Assembly (NCBI GenBank): GCA_965218775.1
Contig: CBDCLS010000004.1
Location: forward strand, 558,001 to 622,000
Direction: 5' to 3'
DNA length: 64,000 bases
From: CAUZIZ01 sp965218775
GTDB taxonomy: Bacteria > Acidobacteriota > UBA6911 > RPQK01 > JAJDTT01
The notes below the pieces were generated by a model. The model was not told the DNA's origin, searched no databases, and worked only from the letters and a program-made list of their open reading frames with translations. Position 1 is the first letter of the stretch. Every line of letters begins with the position of its first letter. Made by a program: the position numbers and the translations under genes. This document shows positions 25,103-34,905 of the stretch, in pieces.

Positions 25103-28093
25103 ATGCTTCTTGCCCATATTCGACGAGTCTTGTTTGTTGTGGTTCTAGTATATTTCCACCCGATCATCTTGCTCGGAAAGAGCGACACAGATCCTCGCTT
25201 CGAAACCGAGATTGCTCCAATTCTCGAGGCAAATTGCCTGGCTTGCCACGGTAGTGCTCAGCTGCAGGCCGACCTGGACCTACGGTCTCGCGACAGTATC
25301 CTGAAGGGCGGAAAGTCCGGCCCGGCTGTGATTCCCGGACAGCCTCTGCAGAGCCTACTCTTGGAAAAAGTGAGCTCCGGCTCTATGCCGCCTGGGGACG
25401 GTAGTCTGAGCCCGGACCAAAACGATCTTATCCGACGCTGGATCGAAACCGGGGCCCTGCGACAGGGAGAGAAGGTGGAGTCAAGTCCCAAGATCGAGAA
25501 ACATGGAGAGGTCAGCGGACGCGAGATTGCGGTGACCATCTTGAACGTCAAATGCCTCCTCTGCCATGGCAGGCGAAAGCAGGAAGGGGGTCTCGACCTC
25601 CGCTCTCGGGTGTCTCTGTTGAAGGGGGGAAATTCCGGACCTGCCATCGTTCCAGGCAAACCTGGCGAAAGCCTGCTCATCAAGCGCGTCCTGTCCGAGG
25701 AGATGCCACCTCTGAAGGACCAGGCACGGCTTTCAGTACGACCAGTGACTTCCGGGGAGCTCGAGAAACTGCGTGGCTGGATCGCGGCGGGCGCCCCCTT
25801 CGAAGAAGAGGAAACGGAGTCATGGGATCCCCAGACCGATCCCCTCGTAAAAGAGGAGGACCGCCGCTTCTGGTCATTCCAACCCCCTCGGCGCGCTCAG
25901 GTTCCGGAGACTGGCCGGCAGGACGACGGTCTCACCCCGATCGACGCGTTTCTGCTGAGAAGGCTGGAGGAGAAAGGCCTCACCTTTTCATCGGAAGCCG
26001 AACCCTTGACACTGATGCGACGCGCCTACTTCGATGTCACCGGACTACCTCCAAGTCCGGAGGAAGCGCTAGCCTACCAAAAGGCCAGGGATCCTGGAGC
26101 TTATCAGCGTTTGGTCGATCGCCTGCTGGACTCGCCGGGATACGGCGAACACTGGGGACGCCACTGGTTAGACGCAGTGGGATACTCGGACTCGGAAGGA
26201 CAGGTCTCGGCAGACGCACCTCGCCCCAATTCCTGGCGATATCGCGACTACGTCATTCGCTCAATCAATACCGACAAACCCTACGATCAGTTCTTGCTGG
26301 AGCAGATCGCCGGGGACGAACTCTTCGACTACAAAGAGAGCAGCCCACTCACATTCGAGGAGCGCGAGAAGTTGGTGGCTACAGGGTTTTTGCGCATGGG
26401 TCCGGACGGTACCTACAGCACCTCGCAGGCTTTCGTTCCCGAACGCCTCCAGGTAGTGGCGGACCAAGTTCAAATCCTGACTTCGACCGTTATGGGCCTG
26501 ACCGTAGCCTGCGCACGCTGCCATGATCACAAGTACGATCCCATCCCGCAGCGTGACTACTACCGGTTCAGCGCCATTCTGCGCTCGGCCTACGATCCTT
26601 ACGACTGGCTTTCTCCCAGTGAGACGGAGGTTGGTCCACAGGCTCAATGGGATGGAACCAATACCCGTTTTCTCGGCGGCACGCCGGAAGAGGAGGTGCG
26701 GGGAGTCGAAGAGCATAACGCACCCATCCAGGAAAAGATCAAGCGATTGGAGCAGAAACTCGAAGACAAGGCGCAGCCCTTGCGGGAGCTGCTGCTGGAG
26801 GAAAAGTGGGCCAAGATCCCTGAGGGGGTCCGTAAAGATGTTCGTACCGCTCTGGAGACTCCCAGCGGGGAGCGCACCGACACTCAGAAGTATCTAGTGG
26901 AAAAGCTGGGAGCCAACGTCACGATAGAGCCCGGCGAATTGCAGAAAAGATTCGAGTCGTTCAAGCAGCTGTTTCTCGAAACCAAAGAAGCTATCGTCCA
27001 AACCAAGAAAGAACTCAAACCCACTCCCAGGATTCGTGCGCTGTTCGACATGGGTGACCCGGTGAGTCCGGTCCACATCCTTCACCGAGGTCTGGCTAGC
27101 AGCCCGGGAAGCCAGGTCGAGCCCGGCGTCCCTTCCGTGCTGACCTCCGGACTCCGGAGCTACAGCGTACAGAAGCCGACCTGGACAACCAACACCAGTG
27201 GCCGGCGGCTGGGCTTGGCGAAATGGCTCATCCAACCCAGCCATCCTCTCACCGCAAGGGTAATGGTGAACCGGATCTGGCAGCGCTACTTCAGGGTAGG
27301 ATTGGTAAGAACCGAGGGGAACTTTGGTCGGGCGGGGACACTTCCATCCCACCCTGAGCTCCTGGATTGGCTTTCCACCGAGCTGGTTCGGCGCCAGTGG
27401 AGCCTCAAGGCGCTGCACCGCCTGATCTTGACGTCCCGTGCCTATCGTCAGAGCTCTTATGTGGGATCCGAAGCAAAGAAGGCAGATCCCGATAACATCC
27501 TGCTTTCCCGATTCCCGATGCGCCGCCTCGATGGGGATGCCATTCGAGACTCGGTCCTGAAGGCTTCAGGGCTTCTCGATTCGAGAGCCTTTGGGCCACC
27601 CGACGAAGTGGAAGTCAAATCGGATGGTGAGGTCGTCGCAAAGGAAACTGACAAAGGCTATCGTCGAAGCATCTACTTGACGCAGCGTCGTTCTACGCCA
27701 GTGACGATGCTCGAGACCTTCGACGCTCCCCAGCTGAGGCCCAATTGCCTCCGCCGAACCCACTCCACCGTCTCTTCCCAGGCGTTGCAGATGATGAATA
27801 GCGAAATGATCCGTAGGAGCTCCCGCTTCCTGGCGGGGCGCGTCATCGATACGGTCGGAGAGGATATCGCCAAACAAGTGGAGAGGGTGTATCTGGCGGC
27901 TCTGAGCCGCCTTCCTTCGGCGCAGGAATCAGACCGCGCAGAAGCTACCCTTCGAAACCTGGCGACGGAGTGGATGAAGCATCTGGAGCAGGAAGTACCC
28001 GCCGAACCCAGGCAGGCACAGAGCCAGTGGCTGGCGCTAGCAACCCTGTCTCATACGGTCTTGAATTCGGCTGAATTCCTCTATATTGATTGA
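25103..28093 (+). CDS. PSD1/DUF1553 exported protein with two cytochrome-like domains
   Basis: A 996-residue protein from ATG 25103 with an N-terminal hydrophobic segment (~7-24). Two tandem PSCyt1 domains contain CLACH (C45-H49) and CLLCH (C151-H155), each followed by LDLRSR ... GGKSGPAV/GGNSGPAI. DUF1549 follows from ~285 (PIDAFLLRRLEEKGL ... RRAYFDVTGLPPSPEE), with another haem-like motif CARCHDHKYDPIP around 475. A coiled coil lies at ~530-560, and DUF1553 at ~690-980 (MVNRIWQRYFRVGLVRTEGNFG ... SLKALHRLILTSRAYRQSS). These proteins, abundant in Planctomycetes and some Acidobacteria, are of unknown biochemical role and are nearly always followed by DUF1501, as here (6-nt spacing). Confidence 0.93.
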   Translation: MLLAHIRRVLFVVVLVYFHPIILLGKSDTDPRFETEIAPILEANCLACHGSAQLQADLDLRSRDSILKGGKSGPAVIPGQPLQSLLLEKVSSGSMPPGDGSLSPDQNDLIRRWIETGALRQGEKVESSPKIEKHGEVSGREIAVTILNVKCLLCHGRRKQEGGLDLRSRVSLLKGGNSGPAIVPGKPGESLLIKRVLSEEMPPLKDQARLSVRPVTSGELEKLRGWIAAGAPFEEEETESWDPQTDPLVKEEDRRFWSFQPPRRAQVPETGRQDDGLTPIDAFLLRRLEEKGLTFSSEAEPLTLMRRAYFDVTGLPPSPEEALAYQKARDPGAYQRLVDRLLDSPGYGEHWGRHWLDAVGYSDSEGQVSADAPRPNSWRYRDYVIRSINTDKPYDQFLLEQIAGDELFDYKESSPLTFEEREKLVATGFLRMGPDGTYSTSQAFVPERLQVVADQVQILTSTVMGLTVACARCHDHKYDPIPQRDYYRFSAILRSAYDPYDWLSPSETEVGPQAQWDGTNTRFLGGTPEEEVRGVEEHNAPIQEKIKRLEQKLEDKAQPLRELLLEEKWAKIPEGVRKDVRTALETPSGERTDTQKYLVEKLGANVTIEPGELQKRFESFKQLFLETKEAIVQTKKELKPTPRIRALFDMGDPVSPVHILHRGLASSPGSQVEPGVPSVLTSGLRSYSVQKPTWTTNTSGRRLGLAKWLIQPSHPLTARVMVNRIWQRYFRVGLVRTEGNFGRAGTLPSHPELLDWLSTELVRRQWSLKALHRLILTSRAYRQSSYVGSEAKKADPDNILLSRFPMRRLDGDAIRDSVLKASGLLDSRAFGPPDEVEVKSDGEVVAKETDKGYRRSIYLTQRRSTPVTMLETFDAPQLRPNCLRRTHSTVSSQALQMMNSEMIRRSSRFLAGRVIDTVGEDIAKQVERVYLAALSRLPSAQESDRAEATLRNLATEWMKHLEQEVPAEPRQAQSQWLALATLSHTVLNSAEFLYID

Positions 28094-28099
28094 GCGGGC

Positions 28100-29572
28100 A
28101 TGAACGTGAAACCTGACAGAGTCATTCCGCACGAAAGCAGGCTGGGCACCCGACGCAGCTTCTTCTCGCGAGTCGGGGACGGTCTCTACGGGGCCGCGCT
28201 GGCCTACCTGCTAGGAGACGAACTCTTCTCGACTAATCCAGCTTTGGCGGTTGCCGCGGAGAGCGTCCATGACCTGCGCCCACGTGACCCTCACTTGGAG
28301 CCGAAGGCAACCTCCGCCATTCAGTTCTTCATGAATGGCGGTCCCAGTCAGGTGGACCTGTTCGACCCCAAGCCTGCACTCGAAAAGTACGCGGGGAAGC
28401 CACCGGGACGCGACCTGGCCAACGACATCGAGTTCATCAACGAGGCGGGTGGCTTCATGCCATCGCCCTTCAAGTTCGCCCCATATGGCAAGTCGGGCGT
28501 CGAAATCTCGGAGGCAATGCCTCATCTAGCCCAGCACGTTGACGATATCGCGCTGATTCGATCGATGTTCACGCCCCACTTCAACCATGAGCCCAGCATC
28601 TTCATGATGCAGAGCGGGAGGCAGTTTTCGAGCCGCCCCACGGTCGGATCCTGGGTCGTCTATGGTCTCGGAAGTGAGAACCAGAACCTGCCGGCCTACG
28701 TCGTCCTGGACGACCCCAAGGGACTGCCCATCAACCATATCCAGAATTGGCAATCGGGTTGGCTGCCACCAGTCTATCAAGGCACTCGGGTACGTTCGGA
28801 AGGGTCGCCGCTGCTAAACCTGAACGCAAAGCGGGAATTCCCGGCTCCGGTATTGGACCTGGCGCGCTCCCTGTTATCCCGGATGGATCACGACCATCAA
28901 GATCAGCGTCCCGGTCAACCCGACCTGGGTGCCCGCATCACCAACTACGAACTGGCCGCTCGCATGCAGCTCGCGGCCAGCGACGCTTTGGATCTTTCGC
29001 AAGAGAGCCCGGCCACGCACGAGATGTATGGCCTCAACCAGGAGCACACCGCATCCTATGGGCGTCGCTGCCTCATGGCCCGACGGCTCGTCGAACGGGG
29101 TGTGCGAGTAGTGCAACTCTATATAGAAGGTCAGATCTGGGACAACCACAGTGATCTGGTAAAGACGCTCAAGTACGCCTGCGGAAAAACGGACCAACCA
29201 GTAGCCGCGCTCATCCAGGACCTGAAGCAGCGGGGTCTACTCGATTCGACCCTGTTGGTCTGGGGAGGTGAGTTCGGTCGACTGCCTCTGGCACAGTCCA
29301 AGATCGGGTCCAACTCGGGACGGGATCACGGTCCAACCGGCTTCACGGTTTGGTTGGCTGGAGGCGGAGTCAAGGGCGGCACTGTCTTTGGCTCCACCGA
29401 CGATATCGGGTACAAAGCAGTCGAAAACCGGGTCAGCGTCCACGACTTCCACGCCACCATCCTTCACCAACTCGGCATGAACCATCGGGAACTGGTCTAC
29501 GAACGCGAAGGCCGCAACGAGAGGCTGACCGACGAGTTCCCAGCTCGCGTCGTGAGGGAGATCCTGGCCTAA
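28100..29572 (+). CDS. DUF1501 (sulfatase-like) exported protein
   Basis: A 490-residue protein starting at ATG 28100, 6 nt after the PSD1 gene, so the two form an operon. The N-terminus contains TRRSFFSRVGDGLYGAALAYLL, a Tat-like signal. Hallmarks of DUF1501 are FMNGGPSQVDLFDPKP, GVEISEAMPHLAQHVDDIALIRSM, NQEHTASYGRRCLMARRLVERGVRVVQL and TLLVWGGEFGRLPLAQ ... GRDHGPTGFTVWLAGGGVKGG. The family resembles the alkaline-phosphatase/sulfatase superfamily, but a formylglycine-type Cys/Ser motif is not obvious. Role unknown, presumably working with the PSD1 partner on complex polymers. Confidence 0.93.
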   Translation: MNVKPDRVIPHESRLGTRRSFFSRVGDGLYGAALAYLLGDELFSTNPALAVAAESVHDLRPRDPHLEPKATSAIQFFMNGGPSQVDLFDPKPALEKYAGKPPGRDLANDIEFINEAGGFMPSPFKFAPYGKSGVEISEAMPHLAQHVDDIALIRSMFTPHFNHEPSIFMMQSGRQFSSRPTVGSWVVYGLGSENQNLPAYVVLDDPKGLPINHIQNWQSGWLPPVYQGTRVRSEGSPLLNLNAKREFPAPVLDLARSLLSRMDHDHQDQRPGQPDLGARITNYELAARMQLAASDALDLSQESPATHEMYGLNQEHTASYGRRCLMARRLVERGVRVVQLYIEGQIWDNHSDLVKTLKYACGKTDQPVAALIQDLKQRGLLDSTLLVWGGEFGRLPLAQSKIGSNSGRDHGPTGFTVWLAGGGVKGGTVFGSTDDIGYKAVENRVSVHDFHATILHQLGMNHRELVYEREGRNERLTDEFPARVVREILA

Positions 29573-29688
29573 CACAGACATTATTGGAATTCAGCAAAAG
29601 CTGACGAAGCTACCCGCCAACCGAATAACGACCATTCGGGAAAAGCGAGAGAACGAAAACCCGCCGAATTTGTAACCTACGTTGATAC

Positions 29689-29810
29689 TTCATTTGCAGA
29701 AGTAGCTTTGGCCTCTAGGCCGAAGTCTTATGCTTCTGAGCCTTTGGCTCGGACGGCGGCCTGGAGGCCACCGCTACGCCGGACCCGAAGTTTCTTTCTC
29801 GAATGGTCCG
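29689..29810. repeat. Dispersed ~122-bp hairpin repeat, copy 2
   Basis: Direct-orientation counterpart of 20569-20690: same order of AGTAGCTTTGGCCTCTAGGC, GAGCCTTTGGCTCGGACG, GGCCTGGAGGCCACCGCTAC and GAAGTTTCTTTCTCGAATGG. The differences partly preserve pairing of the hairpin arms. It lies between the DUF1501 gene and the sensor-kinase gene. Confidence 0.7.
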
Positions 29811-30033
29811 GCCAGGCGGGGGGGACTGGCCTCGAAATCCGGCAGATGTTCGCAGGTCTCAGCGCACCCGAAAAACACAGAAACCCTGATAAGAACTGGA
29901 CGTTCTACGGACCAGCACCACCGGCAGCGAACTAAAGTTCAACCGATGCCGTACCGAAAAAGAGGGTAGGGGGAAATAGGTGTAGCACTACTATGCCTGG
30001 ATACTTGAGCACGGGTGCAAGAATCGCCCCTGA

Positions 30034-30060
30034 CTCACGCCAGCTCTGACCTGGCGTGAG
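30034..30060 (+). promoter_or_regulatory. Strong hairpin in the sensor-kinase leader
   Basis: CTCACGCCAG pairs perfectly with CTGGCGTGAG across a 7-nt loop. It ends 27 nt before ATG 30088. No U-tract follows, so it is not a standard terminator. It could act in leader RNA or be an operator; there is no further evidence. Confidence 0.4.
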
Positions 30061-30087
30061 GCGGTACAGGACTGAGCGTGGCGGATC

Positions 30088-32544
30088 ATGAAATTCTTTG
30101 TTGACCCCCTGCCTCTCAGAGCCAAATTCTACATCCTGGCAGTGGTGCTGACGGGTCTACCCCTCATCGTCGTCTGCTTGGTTCAAGCCCTGTAGCATCC
30201 CGATCTAAACTGGATCCTCCTGGCGGCCGTAGCAGCCTGGGGAAGTTACTTTCCCGTCGTCATCCCGCTGGTCAAAGGGGAGAAGGAGTCTCTATCGGTC
30301 ACTGTAAGCGACGTGTTCATCTTCGCAGCAATCCTCCTCTATGGACCCGAGATTGCTGTGGTCGTCGGCCTCTGCGAAGGAGTGACGACCAACTTCAGGG
30401 CCAAGATCAAGCACGCCTACAAACAGCTCTTCAACGCCAACCAACTGGCTGTTGTAGCCTACATTGTCGGCTCCGGCTTCTATCTTTTCCAGGGCGAGAC
30501 CGCACCCCTGGACCCGAACCAAATCCAGGATGTGCCCCTCTTGATGACCAAGATTGGAGCCGCCGGGCTGGTCTACTTCCTTCTCAATACCTCCATGGTC
30601 GCTGTAGCGATCTCTTCCGTGACTAGACAGCCCTTGATGGACTTGTGGAAGCACAACTTCGTCTGGGCTTCACTGACCCACGTGGCAGGCGCCTGCCTTG
30701 GGGGTCTTGTCTTCATCTACTTTGGACGCTTCGAACTCTACGGGCTCGCCATCGCTTCGCCCATCATCTTGCTGCTCTACTACGCCTACAAGATGAATCG
30801 GGAGCGCATCAGCCGGACTCAGCAACACCTCGACGAAGTCAATCAGCTATTGGACAAGAAGATTGTGGCCGAAAAGGCCCTCAAGAAAGCCAAGGAAGAG
30901 CTGGAAACCAGGGTTGAGGAGCGCACTAACGAGCTGGCAGAGGAGAAGGAACGTCTCACGGTTACGCTGCGCAGTATCGGAGATGGTGTAATCACCACAG
31001 ATACTTCCGGGAGAATCTCGCTCTTGAACCAGGTAGCAGAAGACCTCACCGGCTGGAGACAGGGGAAGGCCGCCGGTCAGCCGCTGCAAGAAGTTTTCCA
31101 TTTAATCAACGGAAAGACGCTCCAGCCCTGCGACGACCCGGTGATACAGGTCCTCACAGAGGGAGTGGTTCTCTCGCTGGACGCTGAGGAAATGACCATC
31201 GTTTCCAACGAGGGGACCAGGAGACGCATCTCCCTTACAGGCGCTCCGATACGCGATCAGAGTGGAACCACTCTCGGAGTCGTACTCGTGTTTCGAGACA
31301 TTACCAACCAGCTCAGCATGGAAGAGGAGCTGCTGAAGGGGCAGAAACTGGAATCGCTTGGCATCCTGGCTGGAGGCATTGCACACGACTTCAACAACAT
31401 TCTGACCGGCATTGTCCTGAAAACCCAACTGGCCCGACGCAACTGGGCACGGGGGAATGACCCCTCACAGTACTTCACCAGCATTGATGAAGCCACTCAA
31501 TTAGCTACCACGCTTACCCACCAACTCCTCACATTCGCCAAGGGAGGAGCACCGATCACAAAATCAGCTTCGATCAGGCAGCTGTTGGAAGAATCCACAC
31601 GTTTTGTATTGCGGGGCTCGAAGATCAAGTGCAACTGCCTGATCGAAGACGATCTCTGGATAGCCGAGATAGATCCGGGCCAGATCAATCAGGTCATCAA
31701 CAATCTCGTAATCAACGCCGAGCAAGCCATGCCCGATGGAGGCACCATCACGCTTCTCGCCGGAAATGTTCAGATGACGAGTCAAAACAGAGTGGGAGAA
31801 TTGGCCACCGGACGCTATATCAAAATCTCCGTCGAAGACGAAGGCATTGGGATCCCTCCCGAGAACCTTCCTCGCATCTTCGACCCCTACTTCACTACCA
31901 AAGAAAAGGGACACGGACTGGGACTTGCCGGTACCTACTCCATTATTCATCGTCACGCGGGATACATCTCGGTGGAAAGCGAAGTAGACGCCGGGACAGT
32001 GTTCACGTTCTACGTACCCACCTCTGAAAACCCAGCCGCCGAGATCGAAGAGGCCCAGCCGCTCTCCGACACAGAAGAACTGGGACCGGTTGGAAATGGC
32101 CGCATCCTGGTAATGGATGACGAGGAAATGATCAGGGAGGCGTTGGGAGAACTGTTGAAAGAGCTGGGCTACGACGTGGCTTTCGCCAGGGATGGGGTAG
32201 AGGCAATCGCCCTCTACCGGGAAGCCCTGTGTCAGGGTCTCGTTTTCGACGCAGTCATCATGGATCTAACCATTCCCGGCGGCATGGGAGGCAAGGAAGC
32301 AATCCAGGAACTGCTGGCGGTGGATCCCACCGTCACGGCCATTGTATCCAGTGGCTATTCCAGTGATCCTGTGATGGCCAGGTACGAGGACTATGGCTTC
32401 AGCGCGGTGTTGGCAAAACCCCTCAGGCTGGACGACGTAACCCAGGTATTGGAAAAAGTGCGTTGGCTCCGCAAGGACTCTCCTACTCCGAACATTCCCA
32501 AAGATCCCGACCTGCCATCGTCACACCAGATCGCCAACTTCTGA
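30088..32544 (+). CDS. Hybrid sensor histidine kinase with an in-frame amber codon near its N-terminus
   Basis: From ATG 30088 the frame encodes 818 codons, with TAG at 30193-30195 (codon 36) as the only internal stop. Both sides of the TAG are hydrophobic membrane helices in the same frame (LPLRAKFYILAVVLTGLPLI before, NWILLAAVAAWGSYFP after), so the 5' part belongs to the gene. The next usable start, GTG 30313, would delete two helices. Downstream: more membrane helices to ~235, coiled coil, PAS (~285-400), kinase with H433 (GGIAHDFNNIL), N-box NQVINNLVINAEQAM, FDPYFTTKEKGHGLGL, and a receiver domain with phospho-acceptor D726 (VIMDLTIPGGMGG). It is either a pseudogene by one substitution (CAG or GAG to TAG), an N-truncated kinase, or read through. 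Confidence 0.85.
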
Positions 32545-33623
32545 TCTGACCCCCTTTCAGGTTTCGGATAGTTTCGGATAGGAATAGACCGCCAGAGCAA
32601 TCCGCGCCGGTCGTGAGACTGCATCGACCTGGGCCTCACGAAAGACTCGGCAAAACACAGGCGCCTCCCTTACTCCAGACCTTCAAAAACTGGCCCGGCA
32701 TATCGGTCAAATCGATGAAAAGAGCAATTGTGAAGCAGGTGCCAGGGATCGCTGGAAGAGTGCTTTACAGGTGGGTGTGGAAGAAACTGTGGATAAACTG
32801 TGACAGCAACTCAGGAACAAATTATTTCCCTGATAGATGCGCATCATGCTTCTCTTTGCACAAAATCTATGCACGAAATTTTTCTGCTTTTTCTGCTTGT
32901 TCCAGCTCACCAAGCGGATACAATTTTGACCGTCCCAAGGGGTAGACACAGCGGACATCCCGAGGCGACACCGGGTGCTTGTTAGAAACTGCCGAGTGGC
33001 TTCGGCCAGGAAGCGGCGGACGGCGAGCACGGGGCGGGTTCGAGTATTCGCGCGAGCGGGTGCTAGGCTCCTTTACGGGAAACAGACAGAATAGATGATG
33101 CCTTCGGGTGTGGCTATTAGGTTTGTGACTCGGTTGCTTCGGGACAAGCGGTTGTCGATTAGGCAAGATTTTCGGATGAGGCGAGACGTTCATTCGTGGA
33201 GTCTTGGAAGGAACGAGCCTGATCGAGAAGGGACCTCACGCTTTGGGAGAAGCAAACCCTCTTAGGGGGGGTAAGCCGATCTTAGAGCAAGTTGAAGTCC
33301 ACCCCCATGAGTGGAGAAACCGACCCTATTCGGGTTGGAGGAGAACACTCTTGAGGGTGCGCGGGAAGTTGTGAATATCACTTGGGACACTTTTTTGTCT
33401 CGTCCTCCAGGTCGAGAGCGAAAACGCTAATTTCTCTCTCCGCTGGATCCTTAATCCCAACCACCATAGAAACCGGCTGCCTTCCATAAGCGGCGCCCCC
33501 GATGTTATAGTCGCGTGTTCCAAAAGGGGGGCGATCGATCATGTTTCCTTCCCTTTGGGTGCCCCGGAGTTGCGCGTGAACGGGTTGAGCTCCTGGGCGA
33601 CAGACTCAGCGAAGAGGAGAATT
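32545..33623. other. 1.08-kb gap without a recognisable gene
   Basis: Contains a tandem GTTTCGGATAGTTTCGGATA at 32560-32580, a TCGTGAG/CTCACGA stem near 32610-32645 that might end the kinase transcript, and a T-rich stretch (32870-32905). Open frames are short and unlike known proteins. The last part (33600-33623) supplies the GAGGAGA ribosome site of asd. It may contain decayed sequence. Confidence 0.4.
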
Positions 33624-34673
33624 GTGAGCAAGATACCGGTAGGCGTTTTGGGAGCTACGGGAGCAGTAGGCCAGAAATTCGTACTGCTGCTTGCCAACCA
33701 TCCCTGGTTTGAACTTCGGGAACTTGCGGCGTCCGAGCGGTCGGCGGGTCACCGCTACGGGGATATCGTTTCGTGGAAGCAGGCAGCTCCCTTGCCTGAG
33801 GCGACCTCTGCACTCGAGGTAAAGACGTGTGAAGCCAACATGAACTGCCCCATCGTTTTCTCCGGCTTGGATTCTTCGGTAGCAGGCGAAGTCGAGACCG
33901 AGTTTGCAAATAGAGGACACTGGGTGTTCTCGAATGCAAGCAATCACCGGATGGATCCCGATGTTCCCCTTCTCATCCCAGAGCTCAATACCAACCACCT
34001 GGACATCGTTCCCTGGCAGCGTAAGAACCGAAACTGGAGCGGCGCGATCGTCACCAACGCCAACTGTTCTTCTATCGTACTCGCCCTGAGTCTCGGCCCG
34101 CTGCATCGGAAATTCGGACTCGAGTTGGTCCAGGTGGTCACTTTTCAAGCAATCTCCGGCGCGGGCTATCCCGGTGTTCCTTCACTCGACATCCTGGGCA
34201 ACGTGCTCCCCTTCATATCGGGAGAGGAAAACAAGATCGAGACGGAAGCCCAGAAGATGCTGGGAGCTTTGCAGAATGACTCATTCAGTCCGGCGCAGTT
34301 CACCATAAGCGCCCAGGCCAACCGCGTGTCTGTTGAGGAAGGTCATCTGGAGTGCGTTTCCCTACGGCTCAGAACCAAGGCTTCGGTAGAGGATGTCATC
34401 GCGGCCTGGGAGGAGTTCCAAGGCCCTCCACAGGAACTCAAACTGCCTTCGGCTCCTCGGGATCCGGTCGTTGTATTCCGGGACGAGAACCGTCCTCAGC
34501 CCCGGCTGGATGTCTGGAAGTATGGAGGTATGAGCTCCCTGGTAGGACGCACCCGTCCTTGCTCGGTCCTGGACATCAAGTACGTTGTCCTGGGACATAA
34601 TACGATCCGGGGAGCGGCGGGAGCCTCCATTCTCAACGCCGAACTCGTGCGTGAGAAAGGTCTACTCAACTAA
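33624..34673 (+). CDS. asd: Aspartate-semialdehyde dehydrogenase, archaeal/fungal type
   Basis: A 349-residue enzyme reducing aspartyl phosphate to aspartate semialdehyde with NADPH, the branch point for lysine/diaminopimelate, threonine and methionine. The start is GTG 33624, preceded by GAGGAGA; a longer frame to 33555 is unsupported. NADP-binding motif GVLGATGAVGQKF, active-site C148 in NANCSSIV, and the substrate segment ISGAGYPGV match the archaeal-type subfamily. It begins the lysine gene cluster; a 179-bp mobile element separates it from lysC. Confidence 0.95.
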   Translation: MSKIPVGVLGATGAVGQKFVLLLANHPWFELRELAASERSAGHRYGDIVSWKQAAPLPEATSALEVKTCEANMNCPIVFSGLDSSVAGEVETEFANRGHWVFSNASNHRMDPDVPLLIPELNTNHLDIVPWQRKNRNWSGAIVTNANCSSIVLALSLGPLHRKFGLELVQVVTFQAISGAGYPGVPSLDILGNVLPFISGEENKIETEAQKMLGALQNDSFSPAQFTISAQANRVSVEEGHLECVSLRLRTKASVEDVIAAWEEFQGPPQELKLPSAPRDPVVVFRDENRPQPRLDVWKYGGMSSLVGRTRPCSVLDIKYVVLGHNTIRGAAGASILNAELVREKGLLN

Positions 34674-34689
34674 GTACACTGGTACTAAG

Positions 34690-34868
34690 GGTTTGGGCAG
34701 AAAGAACTTGGTAGAATTGGCGCTCAGATTTGCACCAGATTTGGCCGCGAACGATTGAGCGAAACCGCAGGCGCAGCCGGGTCTACGTTGAGGATTTCGC
34801 GACCGAGGAGCGGCCGAAGATGGTGCGAAAATGAGATGCCAAAATGCCAAGTTATTTCTGCGCGAGCC
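34690..34868. mobile_element. 179-bp non-autonomous element between asd and lysC
   Basis: Flanked by CTAAG on both sides (34685-34689 and 34869-34873). The ends GGTTTGGGCAGAAAGAACTTGG-like and CCAAGTTATTTCTGCGCGAGCC-like are imperfect inverted repeats of ~22 nt. It is the same length as, and closely matches, the copy at 48582-48760, which sits in opposite window orientation but on the same CTAAG target when the elements are aligned. It encodes nothing. It ends 37 nt before the lysC start and may have displaced or supplied the lysC promoter. Confidence 0.88.
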
Positions 34869-34905
34869 CTAAGGGTTCCAATCCGGAACAGCTTCTCGGT
34901 TCATC

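Noticed and set aside
32788..32796. Exact DnaA box (TGTGGATAA) near an AT-rich patch
   Set aside because: Only one box; a single match is expected by chance in 64 kb, and no dnaA/dnaN or box cluster is present.
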